64,000 bases of DNA from CAZYVU01 sp964651435 (GCA_964651435.1 CAZYVU010000013.1:13565-77564); one strand, 5' to 3'. Shown: positions 43,946 through 53,158, counted from the stretch's first letter. Translations and numbers: made by a program. The notes: generated by a model from the sequence alone, not told the origin.

Positions 43946-44932
43946 CTACTGGGGAGAAAAGACGTAGTCGATCATGCGGCGGAGCATCCTACCCCCCCTG
44001 ACCTCCGTTTCAAAGAGGGGTACAAGGGCCCGCACCTTGTTGCCAAAGATGGACCAGATCTCTCCCATGTGCTCATCCTGCATCTGCACCCTGTGGTGCA
44101 CGAAATCGGGGGCATCGTCATGCACCTGATCCTTCTGGATGATGCCGTTGACGATGACGCCGCCGACAGGTATGCCGAACTCCACAAACCAGTTGATGAA
44201 TCGCGTGATAACGGCAATGGGCAGGGCTTCGGGCAGGGTAACGAAGAAGAAGGATGTCAGCGCCTCGTCGGTGAGCAGAGATTGGGCCTTCGCCATCCTC
44301 TCTTTGAAGTTGAGCAGATAATCCATGAGCGGGTCGGCCTCCTCCTTCTTTGAGAAGGAAAGCATCTCCCGCAAGGATTTTGCCTCTTCCCTGCTCTTCA
44401 GCATCTTTTCGACCCAGAGCGAGTAGACCTTCGACATGCCGAGAAGCCTCCGGGCGTTGGCTGTGGGGGCCGTATCAAAGACATAGAAATCATACTCGTC
44501 CTTGAACATGAGGTCCGTCATGTTCTCAAACATGGCCGACTCTTCAAAGGCGGGGTTCATCGTTGCCGACTCCACGAAGTCGTCGGCCTGTGTCGTAAGG
44601 TCCGCAAACTTGAGAAACCAGTTGATCTTCTCTCTGATCTCCTGTTTTGACCGCTCAATTGTATCCTTCGTATCGATCTCGAAGGCGTGGCAAAGCTGCT
44701 CGTCACAGACGACGGCCACCTTTCCGAAAACGTCCTCTTCGAGCAGGTTGGAGAGGCTGTGAACGGGATTCGTAGAGGCAAGGAGCGTCCGCTTCCCTTG
44801 CTTCGCCGCCCAAAGGGCGGCGGTACCGGCCATAACAGTTTTCCCGACGCCGCCCTTGCCGCCGAAAAAGATGTATTTCAGGTTGGGGTGGTCATTCATG
44901 TACCGGGTCATGCCTATCGTCACATTGCTCAT
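43946..44932 (-). CDS. ArsA/Get3-like ATPase with Asn in the switch I position
   Basis: A 328-residue member of the ArsA/GET3 branch of the SIMIBI ATPases: deviant Walker A GGKGGVGKT (residues 24-32), switch I STNPVHSLSN, switch II DTAPTANARRL. In ArsA and Get3, switch I reads S-T-D-P and the Asp (D57 of yeast Get3) is needed for hydrolysis; here it is Asn (N55). The switch II GH is replaced by AN. The metal-binding cysteines of ArsA are not conserved and no arsenic genes are nearby. It lies 23 bases after a paralogue that keeps the Asp but alters switch II, suggesting a heterodimer. Role unknown. Confidence 0.82.
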   Translation of the reverse strand: MSNVTIGMTRYMNDHPNLKYIFFGGKGGVGKTVMAGTAALWAAKQGKRTLLASTNPVHSLSNLLEEDVFGKVAVVCDEQLCHAFEIDTKDTIERSKQEIREKINWFLKFADLTTQADDFVESATMNPAFEESAMFENMTDLMFKDEYDFYVFDTAPTANARRLLGMSKVYSLWVEKMLKSREEAKSLREMLSFSKKEEADPLMDYLLNFKERMAKAQSLLTDEALTSFFFVTLPEALPIAVITRFINWFVEFGIPVGGVIVNGIIQKDQVHDDAPDFVHHRVQMQDEHMGEIWSIFGNKVRALVPLFETEVRGGRMLRRMIDYVFSPQ

Positions 44933-44955
44933 CAGTGCGCTCCTTCCTCGGCCGC

Positions 44956-45963
44956 TCAGGCAAACATCACGTTGGCCAGCTTCTCAATCATCGGCAGGCC
45001 GGTCACGTCCCGTTCCATCTCAGGAACATAGGCCTTGATCTCTCCCTTGAAGATATTGTCGATCACCCTGAGATAGTGGTCTTGCATGGCGATCCGGTTC
45101 CTCAGGTAATCGGGAATGGCCTGATTTCTCAATTCGTCGGGGAGTACGCGGTTGACGATGTAGCCGCTCAGCGGCACGTCGAACCTGGCAAAGAGTTCTG
45201 CGGCCTTGACGGTGTCGTTGATGATCATCTCCTCGGGCGTGATGACAAAGAAGAACGCCGTTCTCTGCTTATCCGTAAGGATGCTCGACGACTTGTTGAT
45301 GCGGTCCTTTATGTAGAGCAGCTCATTGAGGATCGCATCTTCGTCCAGTTCCTTGTCCCTGCGGATAACGGCCGCAACCTGGTCGAACTCCCTCATCTGC
45401 TGCCTAAGCCCTGTGATCTTATCGATCCAGGCATCGTAGACGGAGGCCATGCTGAGGTAATAGAGGGCGTGGCCGAGGGGCACAAGATCGTAGATGTAAT
45501 AGTCGTAGCCACCCTTGACGACAATATCGACGACCTCGTCGAAGATGGCGCTTTCCTCCATAGCCGGTTCGGCCGCCGCGGCTTGGATATAACTCTCTAT
45601 CTCTTCGGGAATCTTTTCCATGCCGTACATATCCAGGATCTTCTGCCGTATCTCCTGTTGATACTCCTTGACGCGGCGGTCCGCATCGATCTCCTGGGCG
45701 TAGAGATTGGGCATGATCTCCGTGGGACCTTTACCGAAAATGTCCTTTTGAAAGATGTCGCTCAGCGATGCCTGAGGGTCGACGGAAAAGACGAGGACCC
45801 GCTTCCCCTGTCTGGCCAGGTAGTAAGCCGCCGCCGCCGAAAAGGTCGTCTTTCCCAGTCCGCCCTTTCCCCCGAACATAATGTATCGCCGATCGGGAAA
45901 CTGTTCAAAAATGGCTGTCAGTGAAATAGGAACCACCCCCTTGTAGAGTAGTGAAAAGTTCAA
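44956..45963 (-). CDS. ArsA/Get3-like ATPase, cysteine-free paralogue
   Basis: A 335-residue paralogue of the next gene, with Walker A GGKGGLGKT, switch I SVDPQASLSD (catalytic Asp D62 kept, the following His lost) and switch II DLVPLGHALYY (Thr residues lost, GH kept). It contains no cysteine at all, so it cannot bind arsenite or zinc the way ArsA or Get3 do. The frame opens with a TTG at 45963, which lies inside an AGTTACA repeat; the GTG at 45936 is a plausible alternative. It is the first gene of a two-gene unit. Targets could be a membrane-protein or metallocofactor pathway, but nothing in the sequence decides this. Confidence 0.8.
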   Translation of the reverse strand: MNFSLLYKGVVPISLTAIFEQFPDRRYIMFGGKGGLGKTTFSAAAAYYLARQGKRVLVFSVDPQASLSDIFQKDIFGKGPTEIMPNLYAQEIDADRRVKEYQQEIRQKILDMYGMEKIPEEIESYIQAAAAEPAMEESAIFDEVVDIVVKGGYDYYIYDLVPLGHALYYLSMASVYDAWIDKITGLRQQMREFDQVAAVIRRDKELDEDAILNELLYIKDRINKSSSILTDKQRTAFFFVITPEEMIINDTVKAAELFARFDVPLSGYIVNRVLPDELRNQAIPDYLRNRIAMQDHYLRVIDNIFKGEIKAYVPEMERDVTGLPMIEKLANVMFA

Positions 45964-45991
45964 AGTTACAAGTTACAAGTTACAAGTTCAA
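45956..45991. repeat. AGTTACA 7-bp tandem repeats
   Basis: Three exact AGTTACA units (45964-45984) flanked by AGTTCA variants. The array covers the extreme 5' end of the ArsA-like frame. Confidence 0.85.
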
Positions 45992-46036
45992 AGGCAGAGT
46001 CGGGAGCCTGAAGCTATTAACTCAGAACCGTCTTTC

Positions 46037-46322
46037 TCAGGCCAGCGCATCGGTAAGATCCTTTTCCCGGAGCATTCTCCGTTTCCAGGTGGCTATCTGT
46101 GGTACCACGTAGGGCAACAGCCTGAGCGAATAGTAGGGCGGCAGAATGGGCACGCCCAGCATATCGCCCNNNNNNNNNNATGGTGATGAGGATGAAGAGG
46201 TGCTCCATGCTCGCCCTCGTTTTTAGCGCGAACCGGGCAGAGTCGTGGGCGGCCACGCCGTAGACGAACTCCTTCACGGCCGTAAAGAAGCCGCCCTTCT
46301 TTTCTTTCTTGTCATTTCCCAT
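46037..46322 (-). CDS. Small membrane-associated protein downstream of cstA, split by a 10-N gap
   Basis: The N-terminal half starts at an ATG at 46322 with a GGAGG site and reads MGNDKKEKKGGFF, then AHDSARFALKTRASMEHLFILIT. After the 10 N (46170-46179) the coding frame appears to be the next one, reading GDMLGVPILPPYYSLRLLPYVVPQ and on to LTDALA with a stop at 46037. The frame change means the true gap is not 10 bases but a multiple of three. The protein is about 95 residues with one hydrophobic stretch across the gap. Function is unknown; position after cstA suggests an accessory to that transporter. Confidence 0.65.
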
Positions 46323-46435
46323 AATCCTCCGCTCCTTCACCCGATATGGTTGCGGGACCGCACCTGAGAGGTCCGGACGCCTGTGTGCCTCCCGCATGGG
46401 CGCTACATACCGTGCCGGCCCTCACCCGCTGTCTG

Positions 46436-48121
46436 TTACGCCTTGGCCGGAGCCGCTGCCATGCGCACCGCCTTGTATCGCTTGAAGGCCTTTACGCCTT
46501 CGATGCCAAGCACGATGGCGGCAACGACGAGAAAGAGGCCTACGAGCCCCATGAGGGTGTTGCCGACGAGGGCCTCCCCCTTGACGGCGCCGACGAGAAC
46601 CTTCTGTAGAAGCGTGTAGGAGGTGTAGAGCAGCGCCGCAATCGTTGTAATGAACATGAAGATCATGGGCCAGAACACCCATGCGGCCGGCTTGCCCTCG
46701 GACATGAGCCAGGCCGTGACGAGAAGCAAGGCCAGAGAGGCCATGAGTTGGTTCGCCCCGCCGAAGAGGACCCAGAGGTACTGCCACCAGCCCGTGAGAA
46801 CGAGGACCATGCCGAGGACGCTGGCGATGAAGGTGCCCACGTGGGCGTTTCGGAAGATGGGGCTCAGATCGCTCAAGAGTTCCGACGTGGCAACGCGCAT
46901 AAACCTGACGACAAGCTGCATGATTGTGATGGCCAGGACGACCATCATGACGCTGCCGTAGGAGCGGCCGAGTGCCTCGGATAATCCCAGAACACCCAGG
47001 AACTTGGCAACGCCGGCGGCAAAGACGGCACCCGGGCCCTTGGAGACGGCGGCGCCGTAGGCGGCTGGCGATGCGTAGATGGTGCCGGCGATGATGAGCG
47101 CGAAGATGGCGAGCATCATCTCCACAAACATGACGCCGGCTCCCACTGGGCGGGCATCGAGCTCGCTCTCGAGCTGCCGCGCCGTGCCGGAGCTGGATAC
47201 GATGCTGTGCCAGCCCGAGATAGCGCCGCAGGCGATGGTGACGAACATGATAGGCCAGATTGGGCCGATGGCTATGTTAAAGCCCGTGTAGGCAGGGAGG
47301 CTGAAATTGGGATGAAGAATCAAGACGCCGATGATGCCGAAGAAGAGACCGATAAAGACGACGTAGGCGGCCACGTAGTTGATGGGCAGGGCGAAGCGCC
47401 AGATGGGCAGGACTGCCGCAAAGTAGCAGAATACAAAGGCGCAGAGGGCCCACAAGATTCTGCTGTTCGCCAGCGTGTTGCCGATCACCTGGTCCGATGG
47501 GAACAGGGAACCCAGCCATATGCCGATGAGACAGAGGACGACGGTCACGATGGTCGTCAGGATGATATCGGCCTTCCACCGGTAGATCATCTGTCCGGCC
47601 AGGATACCGCCGATGGTGAGAAAGAGCCATGCCATGGGCGCCGTTTTCAGGCCCACGGCCGTGCTCACGACGACGTTGCCGAAGGCGCCGACGATAAGAA
47701 GAAGGTAGAAATAGATGAACGCGAGAAGAATGACCCGCGCCCTCGGCGAGATGAGCTTATGGCTCAGGCCCCCGAAGGATGCCCCCTCGTTGCGCATGGC
47801 GACCATGGCGCTGGAGTAATCCTGGACCCAGCCGATGAAAAAGGTGCCCAGCAGGATCCACAGGAGGGCCGGCAGCCACCCCCACTGGATGGCGATGATG
47901 GGGCCGATTATCGGTCCGGCCCCGGCGATGGACTTGAACTGGTAGCCGAAGAGGATGTTCTTGCTGGTGGGCATAAACTCAACGCCGTCCATATACATCT
48001 TGGCGGGTGTCGCCCTTTTTGCATCTGCCTTGAGAACGTGTGCGTCAATACGCTTGGCGTAGATGCGGTACCCGATGAAAAAAACGATAAAACCTAAGAC
48101 CAGGACCAATACCGAGTTCAT
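46436..48121 (-). CDS. cstA: Carbon starvation protein CstA-type peptide/pyruvate transporter
   Basis: A 561-residue integral membrane protein with about 15 helices. Diagnostic CstA segments are the N-terminal PTSKNILFGYQFKSIAGAGPI, QDYSSAMVAMRNEG, and the internal GWHSIVSSSGTARQLESE motif. CstA-family proteins import peptides or pyruvate under carbon limitation. I start at the ATG at 48121, six bases after AAGGGGG; the frame is also open from a TTG at 48139. The small protein gene follows after about 110 bases. Confidence 0.92.
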   Translation of the reverse strand: MNSVLVLVLGFIVFFIGYRIYAKRIDAHVLKADAKRATPAKMYMDGVEFMPTSKNILFGYQFKSIAGAGPIIGPIIAIQWGWLPALLWILLGTFFIGWVQDYSSAMVAMRNEGASFGGLSHKLISPRARVILLAFIYFYLLLIVGAFGNVVVSTAVGLKTAPMAWLFLTIGGILAGQMIYRWKADIILTTIVTVVLCLIGIWLGSLFPSDQVIGNTLANSRILWALCAFVFCYFAAVLPIWRFALPINYVAAYVVFIGLFFGIIGVLILHPNFSLPAYTGFNIAIGPIWPIMFVTIACGAISGWHSIVSSSGTARQLESELDARPVGAGVMFVEMMLAIFALIIAGTIYASPAAYGAAVSKGPGAVFAAGVAKFLGVLGLSEALGRSYGSVMMVVLAITIMQLVVRFMRVATSELLSDLSPIFRNAHVGTFIASVLGMVLVLTGWWQYLWVLFGGANQLMASLALLLVTAWLMSEGKPAAWVFWPMIFMFITTIAALLYTSYTLLQKVLVGAVKGEALVGNTLMGLVGLFLVVAAIVLGIEGVKAFKRYKAVRMAAAPAKA

Positions 48122-48289
48122 GCTTACCCCCTTTGCCAAGAGAGATGTTAAGAAACCTTGAACCTGTTAGTAAACGGCCTGTTATCATTAGGCAAAAGTC
48201 TAAAAAACTCTTTACACGCCTTTTCGAAAAAGGTCAAGAAAATTCAATGTTCTTTTTGACATACAGTGGTTGAGGGATTACATTATGGC

Positions 48290-50278
48290 GTGAACCGGTT
48301 CAAGCTCATCAGCGAATATAAGCCCACAGGGGACCAGCCGGCAGCCATAGCCAAACTGGTCCAGGGCGTCACGAAGGGGGTGCCCCACCAGGTCCTCCTC
48401 GGGGTTACGGGATCGGGAAAGACATTCACGATGGCCAACGTCATCGCGCAGGTGGAGCGGCCCACCCTTGTCATCTCTCACAACAAGACCCTGGCGGCCC
48501 AGCTCTATGGGGAGTTCAAGACGCTCTTCCCGGAAAACGAGGTACACTTCTTCGTAAGCTATTACGACTACTACCAGCCCGAGGCCTATATTCCGTCCTC
48601 GGACGTCTACATAGAAAAAGATGCGTCGATCAATGACGAGATCGACAAGCTCCGGCTGTTGGCAACGAACGCGCTCTTCGAGCGCCAGGACGTGATCATT
48701 GTGGCCAGCGTTTCATGCATCTATGGGCTCGGCTCTCCGGAGGCCTACTACGGCATGCTCATTGTCCTCGAGGAGGGCCAGCAGGTCGACCGCAGATTTA
48801 TTCTCGATAAGCTCATCCAGTGCCAGTACGAGCGGAACGACCTCGATTTCTATCGTGGCCGGTTCCGTATCCGGGGGCAGAATATCGACATTTTTCCCGC
48901 CTACGAGGAGGAGAAGGCCTTCAGGGTCGTTCTTGGGGAGACGGCGGTCGAGGGGCTCTATCTCATCGATCCCCTGACGGGCCGGATGCTGGAACGGCTG
49001 CGGCGGTGCACCATCTATCCGACGACGCACTACGTGACGCCGCGGGAAACGATTGAGCGTGCCATGGGAACGATCAGGGAGGAGCTGGTCGGCAGGCTGG
49101 TTGATCTGCGGTCGGCAAACAAGCTCTTGGAGGCCCAGCGCCTCGAAATGCGGACCAATTACGACCTCGAAATGCTGGCCGAAATAGGCTACTGCCAGGG
49201 CATCGAAAATTACTCGCGCCATTTCACGGGAAGGAAGCCGGGCGAGGCACCGCCGACGCTCATGGATTACCTGCCCTCGAACGCCCTGGTCCTAATCGAC
49301 GAGAGCCACGTGACCGTTCCCCAGCTTGTGGGTATGTATCGCGGGGACAGATCGCGGAAGGAGACACTTGTCGAATACGGCTTCAGGCTCCCTTCGGCCC
49401 TCGACAACAGGCCGCTCACCTTCGAGGAGTTTCAATGGAGGGTGCATCAGGTGGTCTATACGTCGGCTACGCCTGCTGCCTACGAGCTGGGCAAAGCCGG
49501 AGGAAACGTCGTCGAACAGATCATACGGCCCACGGGTCTTATGGACCCCCCCATCGAGGTGAAGCCTGCCGCCGGCCAGGTCGACAGCCTCCTTGCCGAG
49601 ATCAAAAAGGTCGTAGAGAACAAGGAGCGGGTGCTCGTCACCACACTGACGAAGCGCTTTGCCGAAGACCTCAACGATTTTCTCATCGACAACGGCATAC
49701 GGGCAAAATACCTCCATTCCGATGTGGACACCCTTGAACGCGTGGCCATCGTTCGTGACCTCCGCATGGGGAAATTCGATGTACTTGTAGGGGTCAACCT
49801 CCTGAGAGAGGGGCTGGATCTGCCTGAAGTGGCTCTCGTCGCCATACTCGATGCGGATAAGGAAGGTTTTCTGCGGTCCCAGACATCGCTCATCCAGACC
49901 TGCGGCCGGGCAGCGCGAAACGTGGGGGGGCGTGTAATCATGTTCGCCGACCGCATGACCGAATCGATGAGGGTTACTATCGAAGAGACGGAGCGCCGCA
50001 GGGCAAGGCAGGCGGAGTACAACGCCCGAAACGACATTACGCCCGAAGGGATCAAGAAATCGGTCGTCGATGTCCTCTCGTCGATCTACGAAAAAGACTA
50101 CTACACAGTCCCCATCGACGAGTGGGACACGGCAAAGGTGGAGCCCAAGAAGCTTTCGAAAATGATGAAGAAACTGCGGAAGGAGATTGCCGACGCTGCC
50201 AAGAAATGGGACTTCGAAAAGGCGGCGATGCTGAGAGACAGGCTCCTGAAGCTCGAACAGATGGAGATAAAGCTTTAA
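48290..50278 (+). CDS. uvrB: Excinuclease ABC subunit B
   Basis: A complete UvrB of 662 residues from a GTG at 48290 (a GTG at 48266 is also in frame). Key features are Walker A GVTGSGKT, the beta-hairpin region YYDYYQPEAYIP, helicase motifs including LLREGLDLPEVALVAILDADKEGFLRS and QTCGRAARN, and the C-terminal UVR domain (RKEIADAAKKWDFEKAAMLRDRLLKLE). It loads at lesions with UvrA and recruits UvrC. TTGACA at 48256-48261 and TACATT at 48279-48284 (17-base spacer) could give a nearly leaderless message at this GTG. uvrC follows after a repeat-like AT- and purine-rich spacer. Confidence 0.96.
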   Translation: MNRFKLISEYKPTGDQPAAIAKLVQGVTKGVPHQVLLGVTGSGKTFTMANVIAQVERPTLVISHNKTLAAQLYGEFKTLFPENEVHFFVSYYDYYQPEAYIPSSDVYIEKDASINDEIDKLRLLATNALFERQDVIIVASVSCIYGLGSPEAYYGMLIVLEEGQQVDRRFILDKLIQCQYERNDLDFYRGRFRIRGQNIDIFPAYEEEKAFRVVLGETAVEGLYLIDPLTGRMLERLRRCTIYPTTHYVTPRETIERAMGTIREELVGRLVDLRSANKLLEAQRLEMRTNYDLEMLAEIGYCQGIENYSRHFTGRKPGEAPPTLMDYLPSNALVLIDESHVTVPQLVGMYRGDRSRKETLVEYGFRLPSALDNRPLTFEEFQWRVHQVVYTSATPAAYELGKAGGNVVEQIIRPTGLMDPPIEVKPAAGQVDSLLAEIKKVVENKERVLVTTLTKRFAEDLNDFLIDNGIRAKYLHSDVDTLERVAIVRDLRMGKFDVLVGVNLLREGLDLPEVALVAILDADKEGFLRSQTSLIQTCGRAARNVGGRVIMFADRMTESMRVTIEETERRRARQAEYNARNDITPEGIKKSVVDVLSSIYEKDYYTVPIDEWDTAKVEPKKLSKMMKKLRKEIADAAKKWDFEKAAMLRDRLLKLEQMEIKL

Positions 50279-50539
50279 AGACAGTGAAAAGTGAGAAAGA
50301 ATTTTGAATTTTGAATTATGGATTTTGGATTGAAGAAGAAAAAAAAGATGAATGACTAAGGCAGAGTGCAAAGTTAAAAGTGAAATGGGGAAAGCGCGGA
50401 AGAGGGAAGGTGAAGCGGAAAAAGGGAAGAGCTGAAAGTGAGAAGGGAGAAGGGAAAAAAGAAAAGTGCGGGGGAGTCGTGGTAACCCAAGGGCCGACAG
50501 TGACACTGTGAAATCGACGGATCGTTTCCGGGGTGACCC
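50279..50539. repeat. Low-complexity spacer between uvrB and uvrC
   Basis: An AT-rich part with tandem TTTTGAA / TGGATTT-like units (about 50300-50332) is followed by a strongly purine-biased plus strand (about 50340-50475) built from GTGAAAAG, GGGAAG and GAAGGGA variants. No gene or terminator is evident. It looks like decayed microsatellite sequence similar in kind to the other 7- to 10-base arrays in the window. Confidence 0.55.
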
Positions 50540-52141
50540 TTGATCGATGACGCGCTGGTTGTCAATCTGCCGGAGTCACCAGGGGTCTATCTTTTCAAGG
50601 ATGGTGACCGGAACATCATCTACGTGGGCAAGGCAAAGAGCCTCAAGGACAGGGTGCGCAGCTATTTTCGGGAAGGAGACCGGGATGCTCGCATCGAAAA
50701 GCTTGTGGGGTCCATAGAGGATCTGGAGATCATCGCGACGAAAAGTGAAAAGGAGGCCTTTCTCCTCGAAAGCAACCTCATCAAGGAGCACAGGCCCAAG
50801 TATAACGTGAGTCTAAAGGATGACAAGTCCTATGCGTCCCTGAAGCTGACGGTCCGGCACCCTTACCCGGCCCTTTTCGTGACCCGCACCATCGAGCACG
50901 ACGGCTCGCTCTACTTTGGGCCCTATGCGCAGGTGCGAGACATGCGGGAGGTGCTGAAGGTCGTTCAGGCCTTCTACCCCGTCCGGCGCTGCCGCGACAC
51001 GGTTTTCAGGAAACGAAAGCGGCCCTGCATGCTGTTCGAAATGGGCAAATGCCTTGGGCCCTGTTCGGGCGAGATAAAAGATGAGGATTACGGAGAGGTT
51101 GTCCGCGAGCTGACGGCCTTTCTGCAGGGCCGGAACGAAGAGCTCCTAAAGGACCTCAACGCCCGTATCGAACGAGAGGCCCGGGCCTGGCGCTTTGAGG
51201 AGGCCGCCAAGCTGAAGCAGCGCTACGAGGCCATCAGGGTCATGCTCCAGCGCCAGAGCGTTCACGAGCACTTCGGCGGCAACCGGGACGTGTGGGCCTT
51301 TATGGAGACGGGGAAGGGGATGGAGGCGGTGCTTCTCACCTTTCGAAACGGCCTTCTCATTCGGCGAAGGAATTTCGATATCCCGGGGTCCGTCGACCTC
51401 CCCGAGGACGGGGCGTCATCCTTTCTTTTTCAGTATTACAGCTCGCAAGCCATTCCCGACGACGTCATCGTCACCCCTGACCTGCAGGATATGGCCAGCC
51501 TGGAGGCCTGCCTTCAGGAAATGAAGCAAGGCGCCGTGCGTCTGCTGGGGCCGTCGAAGCGGGGCATTCAGGCCATGATAGACCTGGCACTGCAGAATCT
51601 GTACGGCGGCCAGGCTCTCCCCGTGGACGAGGCATTCAAAAAGGTCTTGCACCTGCGCAGGGGCCCTGCAAGGGTCGAAATCTACGACATATCGCACACG
51701 GGCGGTGCGAATCCCACGGGGATCATGGTGTCCTTCGAAGGTTTCAAACCGAAAAAGGCCCATTACCGGGTCTTTCACATCCGGGAGGCATCGTCTCTCG
51801 ACGATCCCGCCATGATGGCGGAGGTACTTCAAAGGCGGCTGGGCGACGAGAAAATGCCGCCGCTGCCGGACCTCATGGTCATAGACGGCGGAAAGGGTCA
51901 ACTGTCGGCCGTAATGAAGGCCGTCGGCAGGGCGGGGCTGAACCTCGACGTTGTGGCCATCGCCAAAGGTGAAGGCCGCCGAAGGCTCGAGGAGGCCATC
52001 TACCTGCCCAACCGCAAGAATCCGATTATCCTTCCCAAGGCGTCAGTGGTGCTGAAAGAGCTGGTGAAGATGCGCGACGAGGCGCACCGCTTCGCCGTGG
52101 CCTCACACCGTCGCTGGAAGCGCCGGCAGGATCTGGCGTAG
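50540..52141 (+). CDS. uvrC: Excinuclease ABC subunit C lacking the HhH domain
   Basis: A 533-residue UvrC from a TTG at 50540, shorter than the usual 590-620. Present are the N-terminal GIY-YIG nuclease (GVYLF, then IIYVGKAKSLKDRV), the UVR motif (REARAWRFEEAAKLKQRYEAI) and the RNase H-like 5' nuclease with catalytic residues in YDISHTGG, VIDGGKGQ and DEAHRFA. The conserved E after HTxG is missing (GGANPTG). The protein stops at RRQDLA, where other UvrC proteins continue into tandem helix-hairpin-helix motifs. Only 27 bases separate the stop from the next gene, so the domain is really absent. Both incision centres are otherwise intact. Confidence 0.92.
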   Translation: MIDDALVVNLPESPGVYLFKDGDRNIIYVGKAKSLKDRVRSYFREGDRDARIEKLVGSIEDLEIIATKSEKEAFLLESNLIKEHRPKYNVSLKDDKSYASLKLTVRHPYPALFVTRTIEHDGSLYFGPYAQVRDMREVLKVVQAFYPVRRCRDTVFRKRKRPCMLFEMGKCLGPCSGEIKDEDYGEVVRELTAFLQGRNEELLKDLNARIEREARAWRFEEAAKLKQRYEAIRVMLQRQSVHEHFGGNRDVWAFMETGKGMEAVLLTFRNGLLIRRRNFDIPGSVDLPEDGASSFLFQYYSSQAIPDDVIVTPDLQDMASLEACLQEMKQGAVRLLGPSKRGIQAMIDLALQNLYGGQALPVDEAFKKVLHLRRGPARVEIYDISHTGGANPTGIMVSFEGFKPKKAHYRVFHIREASSLDDPAMMAEVLQRRLGDEKMPPLPDLMVIDGGKGQLSAVMKAVGRAGLNLDVVAIAKGEGRRRLEEAIYLPNRKNPIILPKASVVLKELVKMRDEAHRFAVASHRRWKRRQDLA

Positions 52142-52168
52142 CGCCGGCCCGCGTCCCGAACCATTCGG

Positions 52169-53158
52169 CTACTTTTCCGGCTTTCCCTGGAGGTCCTCGA
52201 CGACCTTCCATGTTTCGTCAGGATCGAAGAGGCCGATCTTCGGAGCCTGCCGTGCCGTCTCCTTTCCCAGGTTCTTCTGGTATACCTTTCCTTCCTGGTT
52301 GACCACAAAGGTCATAATGCCCGAGGAACCGTAGCGGGCCGGATATGCAAGGAGGCCGAACCCGAGTATCATGTTGTCCTTCACCACATAGCTGTAGGCG
52401 CCCCCTGTTGCGTGCCTGCCCTGTCCCTTCAGGATCTTGTAGATGTAGCCGTGAAAGGGTGCCGGGCTTGCCTTCTTTGTCTTTGTCGTGTAACCCTCCT
52501 GAGCGGCCCGTGCCACGAGAGGACCGAAGGGGCTCGCTCCCCCTCCTTCCTTGGGCTGCCAGAAAAGGCCATCCTGCTGACCCTTTGTGCTCACTATTTT
52601 CTGGGCATACTCGAGGACGCCGTCGTCGTCCCAGTCTTTTTCGGCGTATTCCCTCTGGGCATCGACATATTCGCGCATGACCTCGATGACAGCCAGTTCG
52701 TTCCTTCCGATCCGTCGATTGAGAATCTCTTCCCGGGCGGCCTTGCCGTCAAAGTACCATTTGTTTCCCTTTTTGACCATGGGAAGGGGTGTCGGCCAGT
52801 CGTCCTTGCCGATATGAAGCATCGCCTTTGACGTTCCATCATAGGCAATCCGATTCTTCTCGCCGTAGAGCCTGGCAAAGGTTTCCCTTTCTTCCCTTTC
52901 CGCAACGGGATCCGTTGACCGCAAAAGTGCTTTGCTCTGAGGCCCCAGCAGGGTGCGGAGCGCCTTTTGATCGTTGGTCTTCAGGGCCTCCACCAGGGCG
53001 CTTACCGCTTCTTCCGGCGACGCGAATCCTATCTGGGGGACCTGCTTCGATGCGGCGAAACCGGTCGCTGATGCGGCTCCGAGGAAGCAGGCCACAAGGA
53101 AAGCCACAAGGAAAATCTGTGGGAAAGAGTATTTTCGGTCCGGCGCTTTGCGAGACAT
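52169..53158 (-). CDS. DUF2950 family exported protein
   Basis: A 329-residue exported protein from the ATG at 53158, preceded by AAAGGAGG at seven bases. A signal peptide (about residues 13-35, ATGFAASKQ) is followed by the DUF2950 domain: FASPEEAVSALVEALKTND, WYFDGKAAREEILNRRIGRNEL, and the C-terminal GYIYKILKGQG and IMTFVVNQEGKVYQKNLG segments. Function is unknown. DUF2950 genes commonly follow DUF3300 genes, as here, which supports a shared periplasmic or envelope role. Confidence 0.88.
   Translation of the reverse strand: MSRKAPDRKYSFPQIFLVAFLVACFLGAASATGFAASKQVPQIGFASPEEAVSALVEALKTNDQKALRTLLGPQSKALLRSTDPVAEREERETFARLYGEKNRIAYDGTSKAMLHIGKDDWPTPLPMVKKGNKWYFDGKAAREEILNRRIGRNELAVIEVMREYVDAQREYAEKDWDDDGVLEYAQKIVSTKGQQDGLFWQPKEGGGASPFGPLVARAAQEGYTTKTKKASPAPFHGYIYKILKGQGRHATGGAYSYVVKDNMILGFGLLAYPARYGSSGIMTFVVNQEGKVYQKNLGKETARQAPKIGLFDPDETWKVVEDLQGKPEK

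Noticed and set aside
44935..45924. Plus-strand frame opposite the ArsA-like gene
   Set aside because: The ArsA-like Walker A and switch motifs on the minus strand are decisive.
49292..50506. 404-codon antisense frame across uvrB
   Set aside because: It covers the uvrB helicase motifs on the other strand and a low-complexity spacer, and has no recognisable domain.
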